DNA of 47,801 bases, taken from assembly GCA_045600865.1 (NCBI GenBank), contig JAZRYS010000275.1:1-47801 (forward strand), read 5' to 3'. Positions 1-9,274 of the stretch are shown here, in pieces (the stretch's first letter is position 1; every line of letters begins with the position of its first letter). Origin of the DNA: Aphodosoma sp045600865. Lineage in GTDB: Bacteria; Bacteroidota; Bacteroidia; Bacteroidales; Paludibacteraceae. The notes beneath the pieces were generated by a model. It had not been told where the DNA came from. It did not search any database and worked only from the letters and a program-made list of their open reading frames with translations. Position numbers and translations under genes: made by a program.

Positions 1-1320
1 AATCTGTCGGAGGTCAAGGATTTGCCAGTTAACCAAATCCAATCGAGAATCGGACGGCAATTAAAAGGCTATGAAGCAATTTACGGACGAGATGAAGATG
101 ACGTGACACCAGGAGCAAGACTTTCAAGTCTAATTGAACGTGCCTACAAACAGACGGGCCTTGGCGTAGTGCTGATATTCGACGAATACGATGCACCGCT
201 GCTTGGCAAGTTGGGAGATTCAAAACTCTTGGAAAAGACCCGCACGATAATGCAGGAATTCTACACCCCAATAAAGGCTTGTTCGGCATACGAGAGGTTC
301 ACTTTCATCACTGGCATAACCAAGTTCTCGCAGCTGAGCATATTCTCGACACTGAACAACCTCACGAACATTTCGATGGATCCTGATTTTGCCGCACTTA
401 CAGGCTTTACTGACAAAGAGCTGGATACTGTCTTCCATCCAGACATCGAACGGCTCAGCAAGAGAGCAGGCGTAAGTTATGACGAGATGCGCGAGCTGCT
501 ACGCAAGCATTATGATGGCTATTACTTTTCAGAGGCGAAGGTTGGTGTATATAACCCATACAGTCTGCTGAGCGCATTTAACCATAAACAGTTGAAGAAC
601 TACTGGTTCACGACTGCCACACCGTCCTTTGTTTTTCAGGTGATGCAACAGTACAAGACCGATATCACAACCCTTGAACGGATGCTGGCACCAGCCGATG
701 GCTTTGACGTACCGACAGAGGCAATGACCAGTGCCTTGCCTATGCTTTATCAAAGTGGATACTTGACAATCAAGGATTATGACCCTGAAACATATATATA
801 CACTCTGGATTTTCCTAATTTAGAGGTGAGGACTGGTTTCATCAAAGGCTTGATGCAGACATATCTCGGCATGGAAAATGCCGACACACAGGTGGGTTTT
901 GCCATGAAGTTCTGGCAGGCTCTCCGCAAGAACGACATCGAACTCGCTCTCCGCGAGATGAAAGCTTACATTGCAGGTCTGCCATACATCGAGGGGTTCA
1001 AGAAGAAACTTGAAGAGGTATCGACTGCCGAGGGTTTCTACGAGTGGACGTTCTACATAATATTCTCGATGCTGAACGTCTATGTCCGCACGCAGGTGAA
1101 GTGCATAAAAGGGCGCATAGACATACTGATAAAGATGCCCGACACAATATACGTCATGGAACTGAAGTTGCATGGCACCCCGCTATCTGCACTGAAACAG
1201 ATTGAGAGCGGCGACTATGGCGTGCCATACACCACCGACGGCCGCAAGATAGTCAAGGTCGGCATACGTTTCGACATGACCAAACTGGCAGTCAGGGACT
1301 GGAAGATTAAAACAGAATAA
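1..1320 (+). CDS. AAA-ATPase-like / PD-(D/E)XK nuclease (DUF1703) protein, 5'-truncated by window
   Basis: The reading frame is open from base 1 (N-L-S-E-V-K-D-L-P) and aligns with residue 92 onward of the complete paralogue at 30508-32100, so about 91 N-terminal residues, including the Walker A region, lie outside the window. Visible are the Walker B-like strand GVVLIFDEYDAPLL and, at the C-terminus, a PD-(D/E)XK core (GRIDILI, then VMELKL, the D...ExK pattern). The family is PF09820 (AAA-ATPase_like) plus PF08011 (PDDEXK_9), which is expanded in Bacteroidetes and has no settled function. A segment of more than 60 residues around the nuclease core is identical to the second copy while the rest differs by scattered substitutions. 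Any start codon inside the window (for example TTG at 22) would be an artefact of truncation. Confidence 0.9.
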   Translation, partial: NLSEVKDLPVNQIQSRIGRQLKGYEAIYGRDEDDVTPGARLSSLIERAYKQTGLGVVLIFDEYDAPLLGKLGDSKLLEKTRTIMQEFYTPIKACSAYERFTFITGITKFSQLSIFSTLNNLTNISMDPDFAALTGFTDKELDTVFHPDIERLSKRAGVSYDEMRELLRKHYDGYYFSEAKVGVYNPYSLLSAFNHKQLKNYWFTTATPSFVFQVMQQYKTDITTLERMLAPADGFDVPTEAMTSALPMLYQSGYLTIKDYDPETYIYTLDFPNLEVRTGFIKGLMQTYLGMENADTQVGFAMKFWQALRKNDIELALREMKAYIAGLPYIEGFKKKLEEVSTAEGFYEWTFYIIFSMLNVYVRTQVKCIKGRIDILIKMPDTIYVMELKLHGTPLSALKQIESGDYGVPYTTDGRKIVKVGIRFDMTKLAVRDWKIKTE

Positions 1321-1356
1321 TACTGAAAGAATGAAATAACGTCTTTATTCACAGAC

Positions 1357-1500
1357 CTCACGCCCTGTGTGCTTGAGATCTGTGGTTGACGTGATTTTCT
1401 CGGAAAAACCTGCGGACGGTCAGCCGTCTCCCTCTCCACCTCCCCGAAGGGGTGGCACTATGTGCGACCTCTCCGAGGTCTCGCCTGGATTCCCCCGGGG
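1357..1500. repeat. GC-rich spacer with short palindromes and a dispersed-repeat fragment
   Basis: The spacer 1321-1542 has no gene. At 1357-1369 it carries CTCACGCCCTGTG, the reverse complement of part of the palindrome at 45831-45850. After it come several perfect short inverted repeats: GACGG/CCGTC (1415-1419/1424-1428), CCCC/GGGG (1442-1445/1449-1452), GACCTC/GAGGTC (1466-1471/1475-1480) and CCCCC/GGGG (1492-1500). It looks like a decayed cluster of REP-like elements. A terminator function for the upstream gene is possible, but no T-tract is seen. Confidence 0.5.
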
Positions 1501-1507
1501 ACTACTA

Positions 1508-1538
1508 CTTGAGAAACTTGAATGCTTTAATACATTTG
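1508..1538 (+). promoter_or_regulatory. Bacteroidetes-type promoter for the LPP20-like gene
   Basis: CTTG at 1508-1511 is 19 nt from TACATTTG at 1531-1538. The ATG follows at 1543, only 4 nt after the -7 box, so the transcript would be leaderless or nearly so. Confidence 0.5.
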
Positions 1539-1542
1539 CACC

Positions 1543-2598
1543 ATGAACAAGAAGTTATTGTTGATATTTCTGAGCTTGTCTGCATTATGCAATGCAAAGA
1601 CAGATTATCCTGAATGGATGAATGCCGAGAGAAGAGAGAGCCTTTTCCCTTCGACGGCCTATTATAGTGGCTTTGCCGTGGCGGAGATGGGGCGTGACGA
1701 GACAATGGAGGATGCTGTCGAAAGGGCGAAACAGGGCGCATTCGGCAACCTGATGTCGAAGATAAGTGTCATTGTCAAGCATCATGCGTCCGACACCCTG
1801 AAAGATGTGGTTGAAAATGACAGGGCTTATAGCCAGAGCATTTATTCGTCAGTGACAATCTTATCTACTCGTATGGCTGAAATACCCGGCATTGAGGTTA
1901 AGACGTTTGTGAACAAACAATCGGGAATAGCGGCTGTCATGGCGTATGTGCCTAAGGCCGGACTTTCGCAGAAGCTGCAACGTCAGCTGATTGCCCAGAT
2001 GACACGTGTGAACATAAGAATTGAGGATGCCGAGAATTTCATCAACGCCGGCAACAAGACGATGGCCAATGATGCTGTGACGAATGCCCGTATGGCATTG
2101 GGTATGGCTGACGATACCAGACGGACACTGATTGCCATAGACCCTGTTGTCTCGTCGGAACAACTCCTGGATGATGAATGGCGAGCCGCTGAGGTGAAAA
2201 TAATTGCCTTGGAGAGCGAACTGAACCGCAGCGTGAAGGTATGTCTGCGTTGTACTCTTGATGGCAGTGAGGATAACTCCCTCACGAGAATGCTGAGTGG
2301 TGAACTTTATAAGAATGGCTGCATTCTGGCTGATCCTGTGGAACAGGCTGAATGGAATATCGAGATATCAGCCTCTACTGCTCCGTACAACAAGGTGGAG
2401 ATGGGAGATTATCTTTTCTTTTTCTCGTATGCTACGGCAACTCTGAAAATATCAGGCCCTGACGGCAAGCAATATTATTCTGACGAGATGAAGAGCAAGG
2501 GCTGCCACACCAAAGATTACGACTATGCGTCGGCTGCAGCCTTGCAGCAACTCTCAGCGGAACTCGGCAAAAGCATCAATGATGTAATCAGGAAATGA
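1543..2598 (+). CDS. LPP20-like exported protein
   Basis: This is a 351-residue protein with a short N-terminal signal peptide (M-N-K-K, then LLLIFLSLSALCNA) and no lipobox cysteine in the usual context. The N-terminal half (D-Y-P-E-W onward, with a long helix rich in A/E/R and a 'GFAVAE' strand) resembles the LPP20/FlgT-N-like fold (PF02169) that is common in Bacteroidales exported proteins. The C-terminal half contains a 'CLRCTLDG...NSLTRMLSGELYKNGC' stretch, reminiscent of proteins that assemble at the outer membrane, but no enzyme motif is visible. It is transcribed alone. Its stop codon is 1 nt from the stop of the convergent gene at 2600. The family call is tentative; location in the periplasm or outer membrane is inferred from the signal peptide. 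Confidence 0.6.
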   Translation: MNKKLLLIFLSLSALCNAKTDYPEWMNAERRESLFPSTAYYSGFAVAEMGRDETMEDAVERAKQGAFGNLMSKISVIVKHHASDTLKDVVENDRAYSQSIYSSVTILSTRMAEIPGIEVKTFVNKQSGIAAVMAYVPKAGLSQKLQRQLIAQMTRVNIRIEDAENFINAGNKTMANDAVTNARMALGMADDTRRTLIAIDPVVSSEQLLDDEWRAAEVKIIALESELNRSVKVCLRCTLDGSEDNSLTRMLSGELYKNGCILADPVEQAEWNIEISASTAPYNKVEMGDYLFFFSYATATLKISGPDGKQYYSDEMKSKGCHTKDYDYASAAALQQLSAELGKSINDVIRK

Positions 2599-2599
2599 G

Positions 2600-3712
2600 T
2601 CATTCCATGCACACCCTCAGCATCAGTTCCTCGAATTCGTCTGTGTCAATCAGGTTGTAGAAATTGGCATCGTCTCTGAGTTTTGCACAATTGATTGCTC
2701 CACGCATTTCTGCTTCTGTCAGGTAGTCCATTGCCTGCTGCACGTCATTTAATATCGCATAGATGCAAGCCTTGTTATAGTAAATGTAAACCCAGTTGTT
2801 CTGCTTGTCGCCAAAATTAGCCATTACTTGGTCTATCCATCTCTCAGCCTCGAATTTCCTTCCTAACATGGCGAGGGCGCAATGTCGGATTGAAGATAAT
2901 GTCGGCATTGTGTCCAACTGCAATATCCTCTCGCATTCCTTTGTCATCACCGCCCGATACTCAGGCACAGTGTCATACCATTCTCTGCATAGTCTTGCAT
3001 GTTCGTACAGGTATTTGGTCTCCTTGTCGTTCAATGCTGTTGCCATCTCTAAATCGCTCATTATTATGGCAGAGTCGTTTGTGCTGTGCAGCAAGATCAG
3101 GGCTCTGTTGTAGTAAGTGTCAGCCAGCTCAATGCTGTCGTTGCTTCCTGCACTTATTGCCATGTTGTAATATTTCAGTGATTCATCTGTGCGGTTCAGA
3201 TGTTTCAGCAGTTTGGCTTTCTTGACGCAAGCCCAGAATGCGGGCTTGCCGCTCATCCTATTGGTTATTTCGTTGATTTCGTCCAGCGTGGCAATTTCTT
3301 TGCCAAATTCCAGTGTCGAATCATAATACTTTACCCTCAGTGCCAGTATCTGGCAGAGAAATTCACCGCTATCCCGCGTGAGATCGAGTGCTTTCTCGGT
3401 GTGGATGAAACCTCCTTCCATGTCTTTGCGCGAAGTGATTTGCAGATATGCCAAAAACCATTCCCAGTAAGCCATTTCGTCTCTGGTTGTGCTGTTGCTC
3501 AGTTTCCATTCCGCATGAGCTGCAAACCTGAAGTATCCGTAATTGATGACTTTGTTTATTGCCGAAATGTTCAATTCGTGGGTGGTGTCTATGCGATGCA
3601 GAAACCTGTCTATGCCGTCAGGTTGTCTTTCTGGCTCTTTGGATTTCTTGTTTTGTGCAGATGCTCCCAAAACTAAAAGTATTGATAATGAGATAATTGC
3701 CAATCTTTTCAT
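2600..3712 (-). CDS. Exported TPR-like repeat protein
   Basis: This 370-residue protein has a clear signal peptide (MKRLAIISLSILLVLGASAQ, cleavage after the Ala-Gln). The mature part is helical with repeated TPR-like pairs, for example around 'ADTYYNRALILLHSTNDSAI' and 'YYNKACIYAILNDVQQAMDYL'. Tetratricopeptide solenoids normally mediate protein-protein contacts, and here one would act in the periplasm. It shares a divergent intergenic region with the efflux operon at 3873 and converges with the LPP20-like gene, with one base between the stop codons. No catalytic motif is seen and the specific role is unknown. Confidence 0.65.
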   Translation of the reverse strand: MKRLAIISLSILLVLGASAQNKKSKEPERQPDGIDRFLHRIDTTHELNISAINKVINYGYFRFAAHAEWKLSNSTTRDEMAYWEWFLAYLQITSRKDMEGGFIHTEKALDLTRDSGEFLCQILALRVKYYDSTLEFGKEIATLDEINEITNRMSGKPAFWACVKKAKLLKHLNRTDESLKYYNMAISAGSNDSIELADTYYNRALILLHSTNDSAIIMSDLEMATALNDKETKYLYEHARLCREWYDTVPEYRAVMTKECERILQLDTMPTLSSIRHCALAMLGRKFEAERWIDQVMANFGDKQNNWVYIYYNKACIYAILNDVQQAMDYLTEAEMRGAINCAKLRDDANFYNLIDTDEFEELMLRVCME

Positions 3713-3731
3713 GTGTCTGTAATTTTGACGC

Positions 3732-3763
3732 CAAAGTTACTACAAATGTTTCATACAGCAAAA
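3732..3763 (-). promoter_or_regulatory. Promoter for the TPR-like gene
   Basis: On the minus strand TAACTTTG (3732-3739) lies 19 nt from TTTTG (3759-3763), an excellent match to the Bacteroidetes -33/-7 consensus. It is divergent from the efflux promoter. Confidence 0.7.
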
Positions 3764-3805
3764 TTTTTGAAAGGTAAAAATGAATGCCTTTTTTATGTTA
3801 AATAT

Positions 3806-3837
3806 TTTGCAGGTTTCACAATATTGTAGTAACTTTG
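3806..3837 (+). promoter_or_regulatory. Promoter for the RND efflux operon
   Basis: TTTG (3806-3809), a 20-nt spacer and TAACTTTG (3830-3837). It lies inside the longest open frame that starts at 3780, which argues that translation really begins at the ATG at 3873. Confidence 0.75.
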
Positions 3838-3872
3838 CACGTTATTTATTCAAAAACGTCTTGTCTTACACT

Positions 3873-4889
3873 ATGAAAAAGTTTTTTGTGTTAGCCGGTT
3901 GTTTGTTGCTTTTGTTTTCGTGTGCAGACATCGGTAAGAAACAGGAGAGAAAACCAGTTGAGGTTGAAGTGCTTGTTGTTGATTCTCTTGGAAATGTGGA
4001 AGGTACGCACTATGTAGGAAATGTCTCTCCGTGCAGAGAAGCGCGCCTTACTTCTCGTCACTCAGGACGCATTGCCGAGGTCATGGTTCGTCAGGGTACA
4101 CGTGTCTCTGCTGGTCAACCATTGGTTCGTATAGAGTCGCAGCAGCTTGCTGCCGCCAATGATGCAGCAGAGGCTGCCCTTCGTCAGGCAGAGGATGGTC
4201 TTCGTCGTGTTCAACAGGTTCACCAGTCGGGCAGTGTCGCTGACGTCAAGATGGTGGAGATTGAAACAAAGGTTGCCCAGGCTCGTGCAACTGTTGCTGC
4301 CTCGCGTAAGTCTCTTGATGAATGTACGATACGTGCACCTTTTGCCGGCACTGTGGCGGAACTCTCAGCCGAAGTGGGGGTCGAGACTGGTGTGGTTGAG
4401 GAACTTGTCAGGGTGGTTGACATGAGCAGTGTGGATATAGTAATGGCTGTTCCTGAACGCGAAATCAACAATGTCAGAATAGGCGACAAGGCTTGCGTGG
4501 AGATTCCTTCGCTTGGTGCCAGAGTCCATGCCACGGTAACAGAGAAGAATATGGTGGGCAACGAACTCTCTCACTCATACAAATGCAGGCTGAGGCTCCA
4601 GCAGATTCCTGAAGGTGTGATGTCTGGCATGATTTGCCGTGTGTTTATGATAGAAGATTCAGTTCAGCGCATGATTGTCATTCCTGCAGATATAATACGC
4701 ATGGATGACGATGGAAAATACATCTGGATAATAAATCCTGATGGAGTGACCGAGAAAAGACGTATAACCCTTGGCGATTTCGTTGGTAAGGGTGTTGAAG
4801 TGACATCTGGCCTTTCTTTTGGCGACAGAGTGGTGACTAAAGGGTCTCTCAAAATCTCTACAGGAACTAAGGTGGTTGTCAAGCAATGA
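3873..4889 (+). CDS. RND efflux periplasmic adaptor (membrane fusion) lipoprotein
   Basis: The 338-residue product is the adaptor that bridges the inner-membrane RND pump and an outer-membrane TolC-like channel. A lipoprotein signal is present (MKKFFVLAGCLLLLFSC, lipidated Cys17). Next come a barrel-sandwich/lipoyl half with 'RQGTRVSAGQPLVRIES', an alpha-hairpin coiled coil of about 65 residues (AAEAALRQAEDGLRRVQQV...), a second lipoyl half ('CTIRAPFAGTVAELSAEVG') and beta-barrel and membrane-proximal domains. The ATG at 3873 is chosen over the frame opening at 3780 because the promoter lies between them and the signal peptide begins here. The last codons overlap the start of the pump gene by 4 bp (ATGA), indicating translational coupling. 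Substrate cannot be told from sequence. Confidence 0.92.
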   Translation: MKKFFVLAGCLLLLFSCADIGKKQERKPVEVEVLVVDSLGNVEGTHYVGNVSPCREARLTSRHSGRIAEVMVRQGTRVSAGQPLVRIESQQLAAANDAAEAALRQAEDGLRRVQQVHQSGSVADVKMVEIETKVAQARATVAASRKSLDECTIRAPFAGTVAELSAEVGVETGVVEELVRVVDMSSVDIVMAVPEREINNVRIGDKACVEIPSLGARVHATVTEKNMVGNELSHSYKCRLRLQQIPEGVMSGMICRVFMIEDSVQRMIVIPADIIRMDDDGKYIWIINPDGVTEKRRITLGDFVGKGVEVTSGLSFGDRVVTKGSLKISTGTKVVVKQ

Positions 4890-7800
4890 AACGTAAAAGA
4901 AATATCATAGAGCTTGGCATTGACCACCGTAAAATCGTGGCAGTCATTCTGATAGTGATGATTGCTGTAGGCATCGTCGGTATTTTCCGCATGAACAAGG
5001 ATGAGTTCCCTACTTTCCAGATCAAGCAGGGGCTTGTTGCAGGTATCTATCCTGGTGCTACGGCAAAGGAGGTGGAAGAGCAATTGACTAAACCTCTTGA
5101 AGAGATACTTTTTGCTTTTCCAGAGGTTTCGCGCAGTGGAACATATTCATACTCGAAGAACGGCATCTGCTATATCTATGTTGACCTCGTGGTTCCACAG
5201 GACAAGAAGGACGAGGTATGGTCTAAGATCAAGATAAAGCTGAATCAGTCTAAAATCCAACTTCCGGCAGGTGTGCTTGGCGTGGCGGTCATTGATGATT
5301 TCTCGAGTGTGGCGGCTATGCTTGTGGCCATCGAGAGTGAAGACAAGGGTTATGCAGAACTCAAGGAATATGCCGATTTGCTGAGCGAACGGTTACAGAC
5401 TATTCCGGAGCTCGCTTCTGTCAAGATTGCCGGCACGCAGGATGAAGAGATTGCTGTCATGGTGGATGTCGAAAAACTGGCTCTTTATGGTGTCAATCCT
5501 ACGACACTGATGCTCAATTTCCAGACGGCAGGCCTGCAGACACTCAGCGGTGATTTCACTACAGACGATCTTAACTCGCCTATCTATGTGAACAGCAATA
5601 TCACTTCGGAAGGCGAGATTGCCGAACACATCATATATGCTGACCCTACTGGTCATTTCCTGCGTCTGAAAGATATTGCAACTATCGAGAGACGTTACAA
5701 AAAGCCTACCCAGATGGTTTCTTACAATGGGCATGACGCTCTGATTCTTTCCATCGAGATGCGTTCTGATAATAACATTGTGGATTTCGGGCGTAACGTT
5801 GACAGGATAATTGATGATTTCAAACAGAATCTTCCGGAAAGTGTCCATCTGTCGAATATCACCGACCAGCCAAAGGTTGTCAATGGTTCGGTGATGTCTT
5901 TCCTTCGCGATCTTGTGATATCAATGCTGGTGGTCATTGCCGTCATGCTGATACTGTTCCCGATGAAGTCTGCACTTATAGCCTCATCAGGAGTTCCAGT
6001 ATGTACGGCTGTGGCTGTAGCTGCCATGTATGTGGCTCACATAGACTTGAATACGGTTACGCTTGCTGCTCTGATTGTAGTCTTGGGTATGATTGTGGAC
6101 GACTCCATCATAACCATGGATGGCTACATGGCACATCTGAAACCTGGCAAAGACCCTGTAAAGGCGGCCTCAGAGAGCGGGCAGGAACTGATAATGCCAA
6201 TGTTCATGGCAACTGCAGCTATATGCCTGATGTTCTATCCAATGCTGAACATAATAGGTGGCTATCTTGGCGACTTCATCAAGATGTTTCCGTGGGTCAT
6301 AACTTTTGCACTGGCAGCCTCTCTTGCATATGCCATATTCGTCGTGCCGTCACTTGAGGTGAAGTATATAAGACCGATAGATCCGGCAACACACAAGCCT
6401 ACACGTATTGAACGCATACAGAAGATTTTCTTTGATGCTCTTCAGAAAGGGTATGAATGGATAGAGGAACGTTGTTTCCGTATTCCTAAACTGACTATAT
6501 TGTTGGGTATAGTGGCAATTGTCCTCGGTATAGCAATGTTCCTGCAACTCAACATACAGATGATGCCTCGTGCTGCTCGTGATTTCTTTGCCATAGAAGT
6601 CTATCTTGAGCCTGGTGCTACTGTCTCGCAGACAAATGCTGTTGCAGATTCTCTGGAACGTATGTTGCTTAATGATAAGCGTGTGCGTTCTGTGACGTCG
6701 TTCGTGGGTACTTCTGCCCCTCGTTTCAATGCCACGTATGCCCCGATGGTGCCTGCACCGAATTTTGCCCAGATTATTGTCAACACAAAGTCTGTCCGGG
6801 CAACGAATGCCTTGCTGAAGGAGTATCAGACTGAATATCCACATGTTTTTGCAGGGGCTACCATCAAATACAAACAGATGGACTATCAAGCTACAGCCCA
6901 GCCTCTTGAAGTCCATATTCAAGGCGCAAGGCAAGAGGAAATGCAGTGGGTGGCAGATTCCATCAAGGCTTTCCTGTTGCGTCAGGACGACTTGCAGTGC
7001 GTCAGGAGTACAACAGAAGGTTTTGTCACCTCAGTAGGCATTAATATGGAGCCTGACGAGGCAGCACGTCTTGGCATCAACAAGACTATGCTATCGCTTT
7101 ATCTTGCCGGTTCCCTGAATGGTTCGCCGATTACGACTCTGTATGAGGGCAAGAAGGCTGTTCCTGTTACTTTGTATAATGAGAATGTCGCTGATTCTGC
7201 AACGTATGATGTTATCGGTTCTCAGATGATTCCTACAATGATTCCCGGAGTGTCAGTGCCTTTGCGCAGTGTGGCTTCTGTTACTCCGAAAGTTGATGCG
7301 GAACAGTATTACCGCGTGGCCGGAGTCGAGACTATATCCGTCGGAGCAGACTTGCGTTACGCATGTAGCCATCCTGCTGCCAAGAAGAGGCTGGACAAAT
7401 ATATTGCAACACTTGACATCCCGGAAAATGTGACTGTAACTCCCGCAGGTCTTGCTTCTATCAACGGTACGGTCTTGCCGGAAATCATACTGTCGTTTAT
7501 CTGTGCAGTAGGAGTATTGTTCCTATTCCTGCTGTTCCATTTTAAGAAAGTGTCATTGGCGATATTGACTATTGTCCTCTCGACTCTATGCCTCTTTGGC
7601 GCATTCTTCGGACTTTGGATATTTGGTCTTGATTTCGGCATAACCTCTGTGCTTGGTTTGATCTCTCTCGTGGGTATCATAGTCCGTAATGGTATAATAA
7701 TGTTCGAATATGCCGAGGAATTGCATTTCGATCAGGGACTTTCCATTCGTGATGCTGCTATGGAGTCGGGCAAACGTCGTATGCGCCCTATTTTTCTGAC

Positions 7801-8014
7801 TTCTTGCACGACCGCCCTTGGCGTGGTGCCAATGATAATAGCAGGTGATATGCTATGGATGCCTATGGGAGTCGTGATATGCTTCGGAACAATGCTCTCT
7901 ATCATCTTGATAGTGTTAGTCATGCCAATTTCCTATTGGCAATTGTATAAACTTAAAGATAAATGCACTGAACAATATGAACCTCGTATTTCTCATAATA
8001 TCGCTGACTCTTGA
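4886..8014 (+). CDS. RND-family efflux pump, inner-membrane permease (HAE1-like)
   Basis: The 1042-residue protein is the full length expected for AcrB/HAE1-type proton-driven multidrug pumps. It has an N-terminal TM1, two large periplasmic loops and two sets of TM helices in duplicated halves. Adjacent aspartates D405-D406 in 'GMIVDDSIITMDGY' match the TM4 proton-relay Asp pair of AcrB (D407/D408). The second half shows the matching 'LISLVGIIVRNGIIMFEY' helix. It sits in an operon adaptor-pump-channel, overlapping the adaptor by 4 bp and the channel gene by 38 bp. Expected role: export of amphiphilic compounds from the inner membrane or periplasm; the actual substrate is unknown. Confidence 0.95.
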   Translation: MKRKRNIIELGIDHRKIVAVILIVMIAVGIVGIFRMNKDEFPTFQIKQGLVAGIYPGATAKEVEEQLTKPLEEILFAFPEVSRSGTYSYSKNGICYIYVDLVVPQDKKDEVWSKIKIKLNQSKIQLPAGVLGVAVIDDFSSVAAMLVAIESEDKGYAELKEYADLLSERLQTIPELASVKIAGTQDEEIAVMVDVEKLALYGVNPTTLMLNFQTAGLQTLSGDFTTDDLNSPIYVNSNITSEGEIAEHIIYADPTGHFLRLKDIATIERRYKKPTQMVSYNGHDALILSIEMRSDNNIVDFGRNVDRIIDDFKQNLPESVHLSNITDQPKVVNGSVMSFLRDLVISMLVVIAVMLILFPMKSALIASSGVPVCTAVAVAAMYVAHIDLNTVTLAALIVVLGMIVDDSIITMDGYMAHLKPGKDPVKAASESGQELIMPMFMATAAICLMFYPMLNIIGGYLGDFIKMFPWVITFALAASLAYAIFVVPSLEVKYIRPIDPATHKPTRIERIQKIFFDALQKGYEWIEERCFRIPKLTILLGIVAIVLGIAMFLQLNIQMMPRAARDFFAIEVYLEPGATVSQTNAVADSLERMLLNDKRVRSVTSFVGTSAPRFNATYAPMVPAPNFAQIIVNTKSVRATNALLKEYQTEYPHVFAGATIKYKQMDYQATAQPLEVHIQGARQEEMQWVADSIKAFLLRQDDLQCVRSTTEGFVTSVGINMEPDEAARLGINKTMLSLYLAGSLNGSPITTLYEGKKAVPVTLYNENVADSATYDVIGSQMIPTMIPGVSVPLRSVASVTPKVDAEQYYRVAGVETISVGADLRYACSHPAAKKRLDKYIATLDIPENVTVTPAGLASINGTVLPEIILSFICAVGVLFLFLLFHFKKVSLAILTIVLSTLCLFGAFFGLWIFGLDFGITSVLGLISLVGIIVRNGIIMFEYAEELHFDQGLSIRDAAMESGKRRMRPIFLTSCTTALGVVPMIIAGDMLWMPMGVVICFGTMLSIILIVLVMPISYWQLYKLKDKCTEQYEPRISHNIADS

Positions 8015-9251
8015 TTCTTGCCTTTATCATGCAGAGCAGAACAATTGGGTAGTTCGCAATGCTCAATTGGAGGTTGCTGCGGCAGAGTATCAAAAGGGTG
8101 AGGCACTTGCCGCCTATTTTCCTCAGGTGTCAGCCTCTGCTCTCGGCTATCATGCTTTACAACCAATGCTCACCATCGACAAAAATGATATTGTCTTTGG
8201 CGTTAAGTCTGATAATCCGTACTTCTCAATGATAACTGATTTAATATCAAGACTGGATGTTGATTTCAGATATGAAGGATTTCAGAAAGGTTCTGCCGTC
8301 GGACTCACCCTTATTCAGCCGGTATATTTGGGCGGTAGGGTAGTGACGGGAAACAAGTTGGCGAGACTCGGTTATGAAGCGGCATTGCTCAAGAGTGCCA
8401 TTGCCAGACGTACGACAGCCGAAGAGGTAGAGGCTGCTTATTGGCAGGTTATCCAGCTTCAGGAAAAACGCAAGACCCTGCAGGGATTGCAATTGTTGCT
8501 TGACACTCTTTCGCGTGATGTTGAATCTGCATATTCTGCCGGTCTCGTGACTGAAAACGACCGTCTTCAGATAAAACTGAAACAGGGTGAATTGCGTAGT
8601 GGCATGATTCAGGTGGATAATGGCATTCGTCTCTCTCGTCTCAATCTTTTCAATCTCATCGGAATTGAAAATGGTGATTCTGTAAATGTTGTTTGGACAG
8701 AATTACGTGAGGATGAGGATTCATCCGTCGGCAAGCTGCCGGAAGAGAAGTTGCTGGATATGCAAGTCAGGGCAAAGGAATTGGAACGTCGCATGACCAT
8801 AGGCGAAGCTCTCCCGAGCGTGATGCTTGGTGCCACGTATGGTTACAGTCACCTCAATAATCGCAGTCAGATGAATGGCGTTGCAGGTGTCATGGTCAAT
8901 ATTCCTATTACAGACTGGGGCAAGACGGCACGTAAAATGCAACGCCAGCAAGCCGGTATTGAAATGGCGAAGAACGAACGTGATTATTATCTCAAGCAGC
9001 TTGAATTGCAGAAGATGATGCTTTCGATGAATGTAGAGACAACCCGTGAACAGTTGAAGGTGGCAGAGGATATGCTCACCACGGTGCAGTCATCATATAA
9101 TATTCAATTGGATAACTATAAGGCAGGTCTGATTCCTCTCAGCGAACTGCTGCTGACTCAAACTTCGCTTCGTGATGCCGAGGAAAGCCTCGTCTCGGCC
9201 AAGATTGCATATCACAAAGCCCTCAATGCAATAAGAAATCGGAAGGAATGA
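7977..9251 (+). CDS. TolC-like outer-membrane efflux protein
   Basis: A 424-residue OEP-family (PF02321) protein with long amphipathic, coiled-coil-forming helices in two repeats. The mature protein begins at 'LTLDSCLYHAEQNN', the usual first helix of the family. The only ATG available is at 7977, inside the last 38 bp of the pump gene. It leaves a signal sequence of only about nine hydrophobic residues without an N-terminal Lys/Arg, so either secretion uses a minimal signal or a non-ATG start further upstream is used (the frame is open into the pump gene). It completes the tripartite efflux system. The final codons form the left arm of a terminator hairpin. Confidence 0.9.
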   Translation: MNLVFLIISLTLDSCLYHAEQNNWVVRNAQLEVAAAEYQKGEALAAYFPQVSASALGYHALQPMLTIDKNDIVFGVKSDNPYFSMITDLISRLDVDFRYEGFQKGSAVGLTLIQPVYLGGRVVTGNKLARLGYEAALLKSAIARRTTAEEVEAAYWQVIQLQEKRKTLQGLQLLLDTLSRDVESAYSAGLVTENDRLQIKLKQGELRSGMIQVDNGIRLSRLNLFNLIGIENGDSVNVVWTELREDEDSSVGKLPEEKLLDMQVRAKELERRMTIGEALPSVMLGATYGYSHLNNRSQMNGVAGVMVNIPITDWGKTARKMQRQQAGIEMAKNERDYYLKQLELQKMMLSMNVETTREQLKVAEDMLTTVQSSYNIQLDNYKAGLIPLSELLLTQTSLRDAEESLVSAKIAYHKALNAIRNRKE

Positions 9252-9267
9252 CTCCTTCCGATTTCTT
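9233..9267 (+). terminator. Intrinsic terminator of the efflux operon, with the stop codon in its loop
   Basis: A perfect 15-bp inverted repeat (9233-9247 / 9253-9267) has a 5-nt loop, followed by TTCC. The TolC-like gene's TGA (9249-9251) lies in the loop, so the hairpin uses coding sequence. It also lies in the convergent spacer before the lpxA stop and may act on both strands. Confidence 0.75.
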
Positions 9268-9274
9268 TTCCAAA

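Noticed and set aside
6350..6934. Minus-strand frame of 194 codons in the RND pump gene
   Set aside because: It overlaps a highly conserved pump gene and lacks any protein features.
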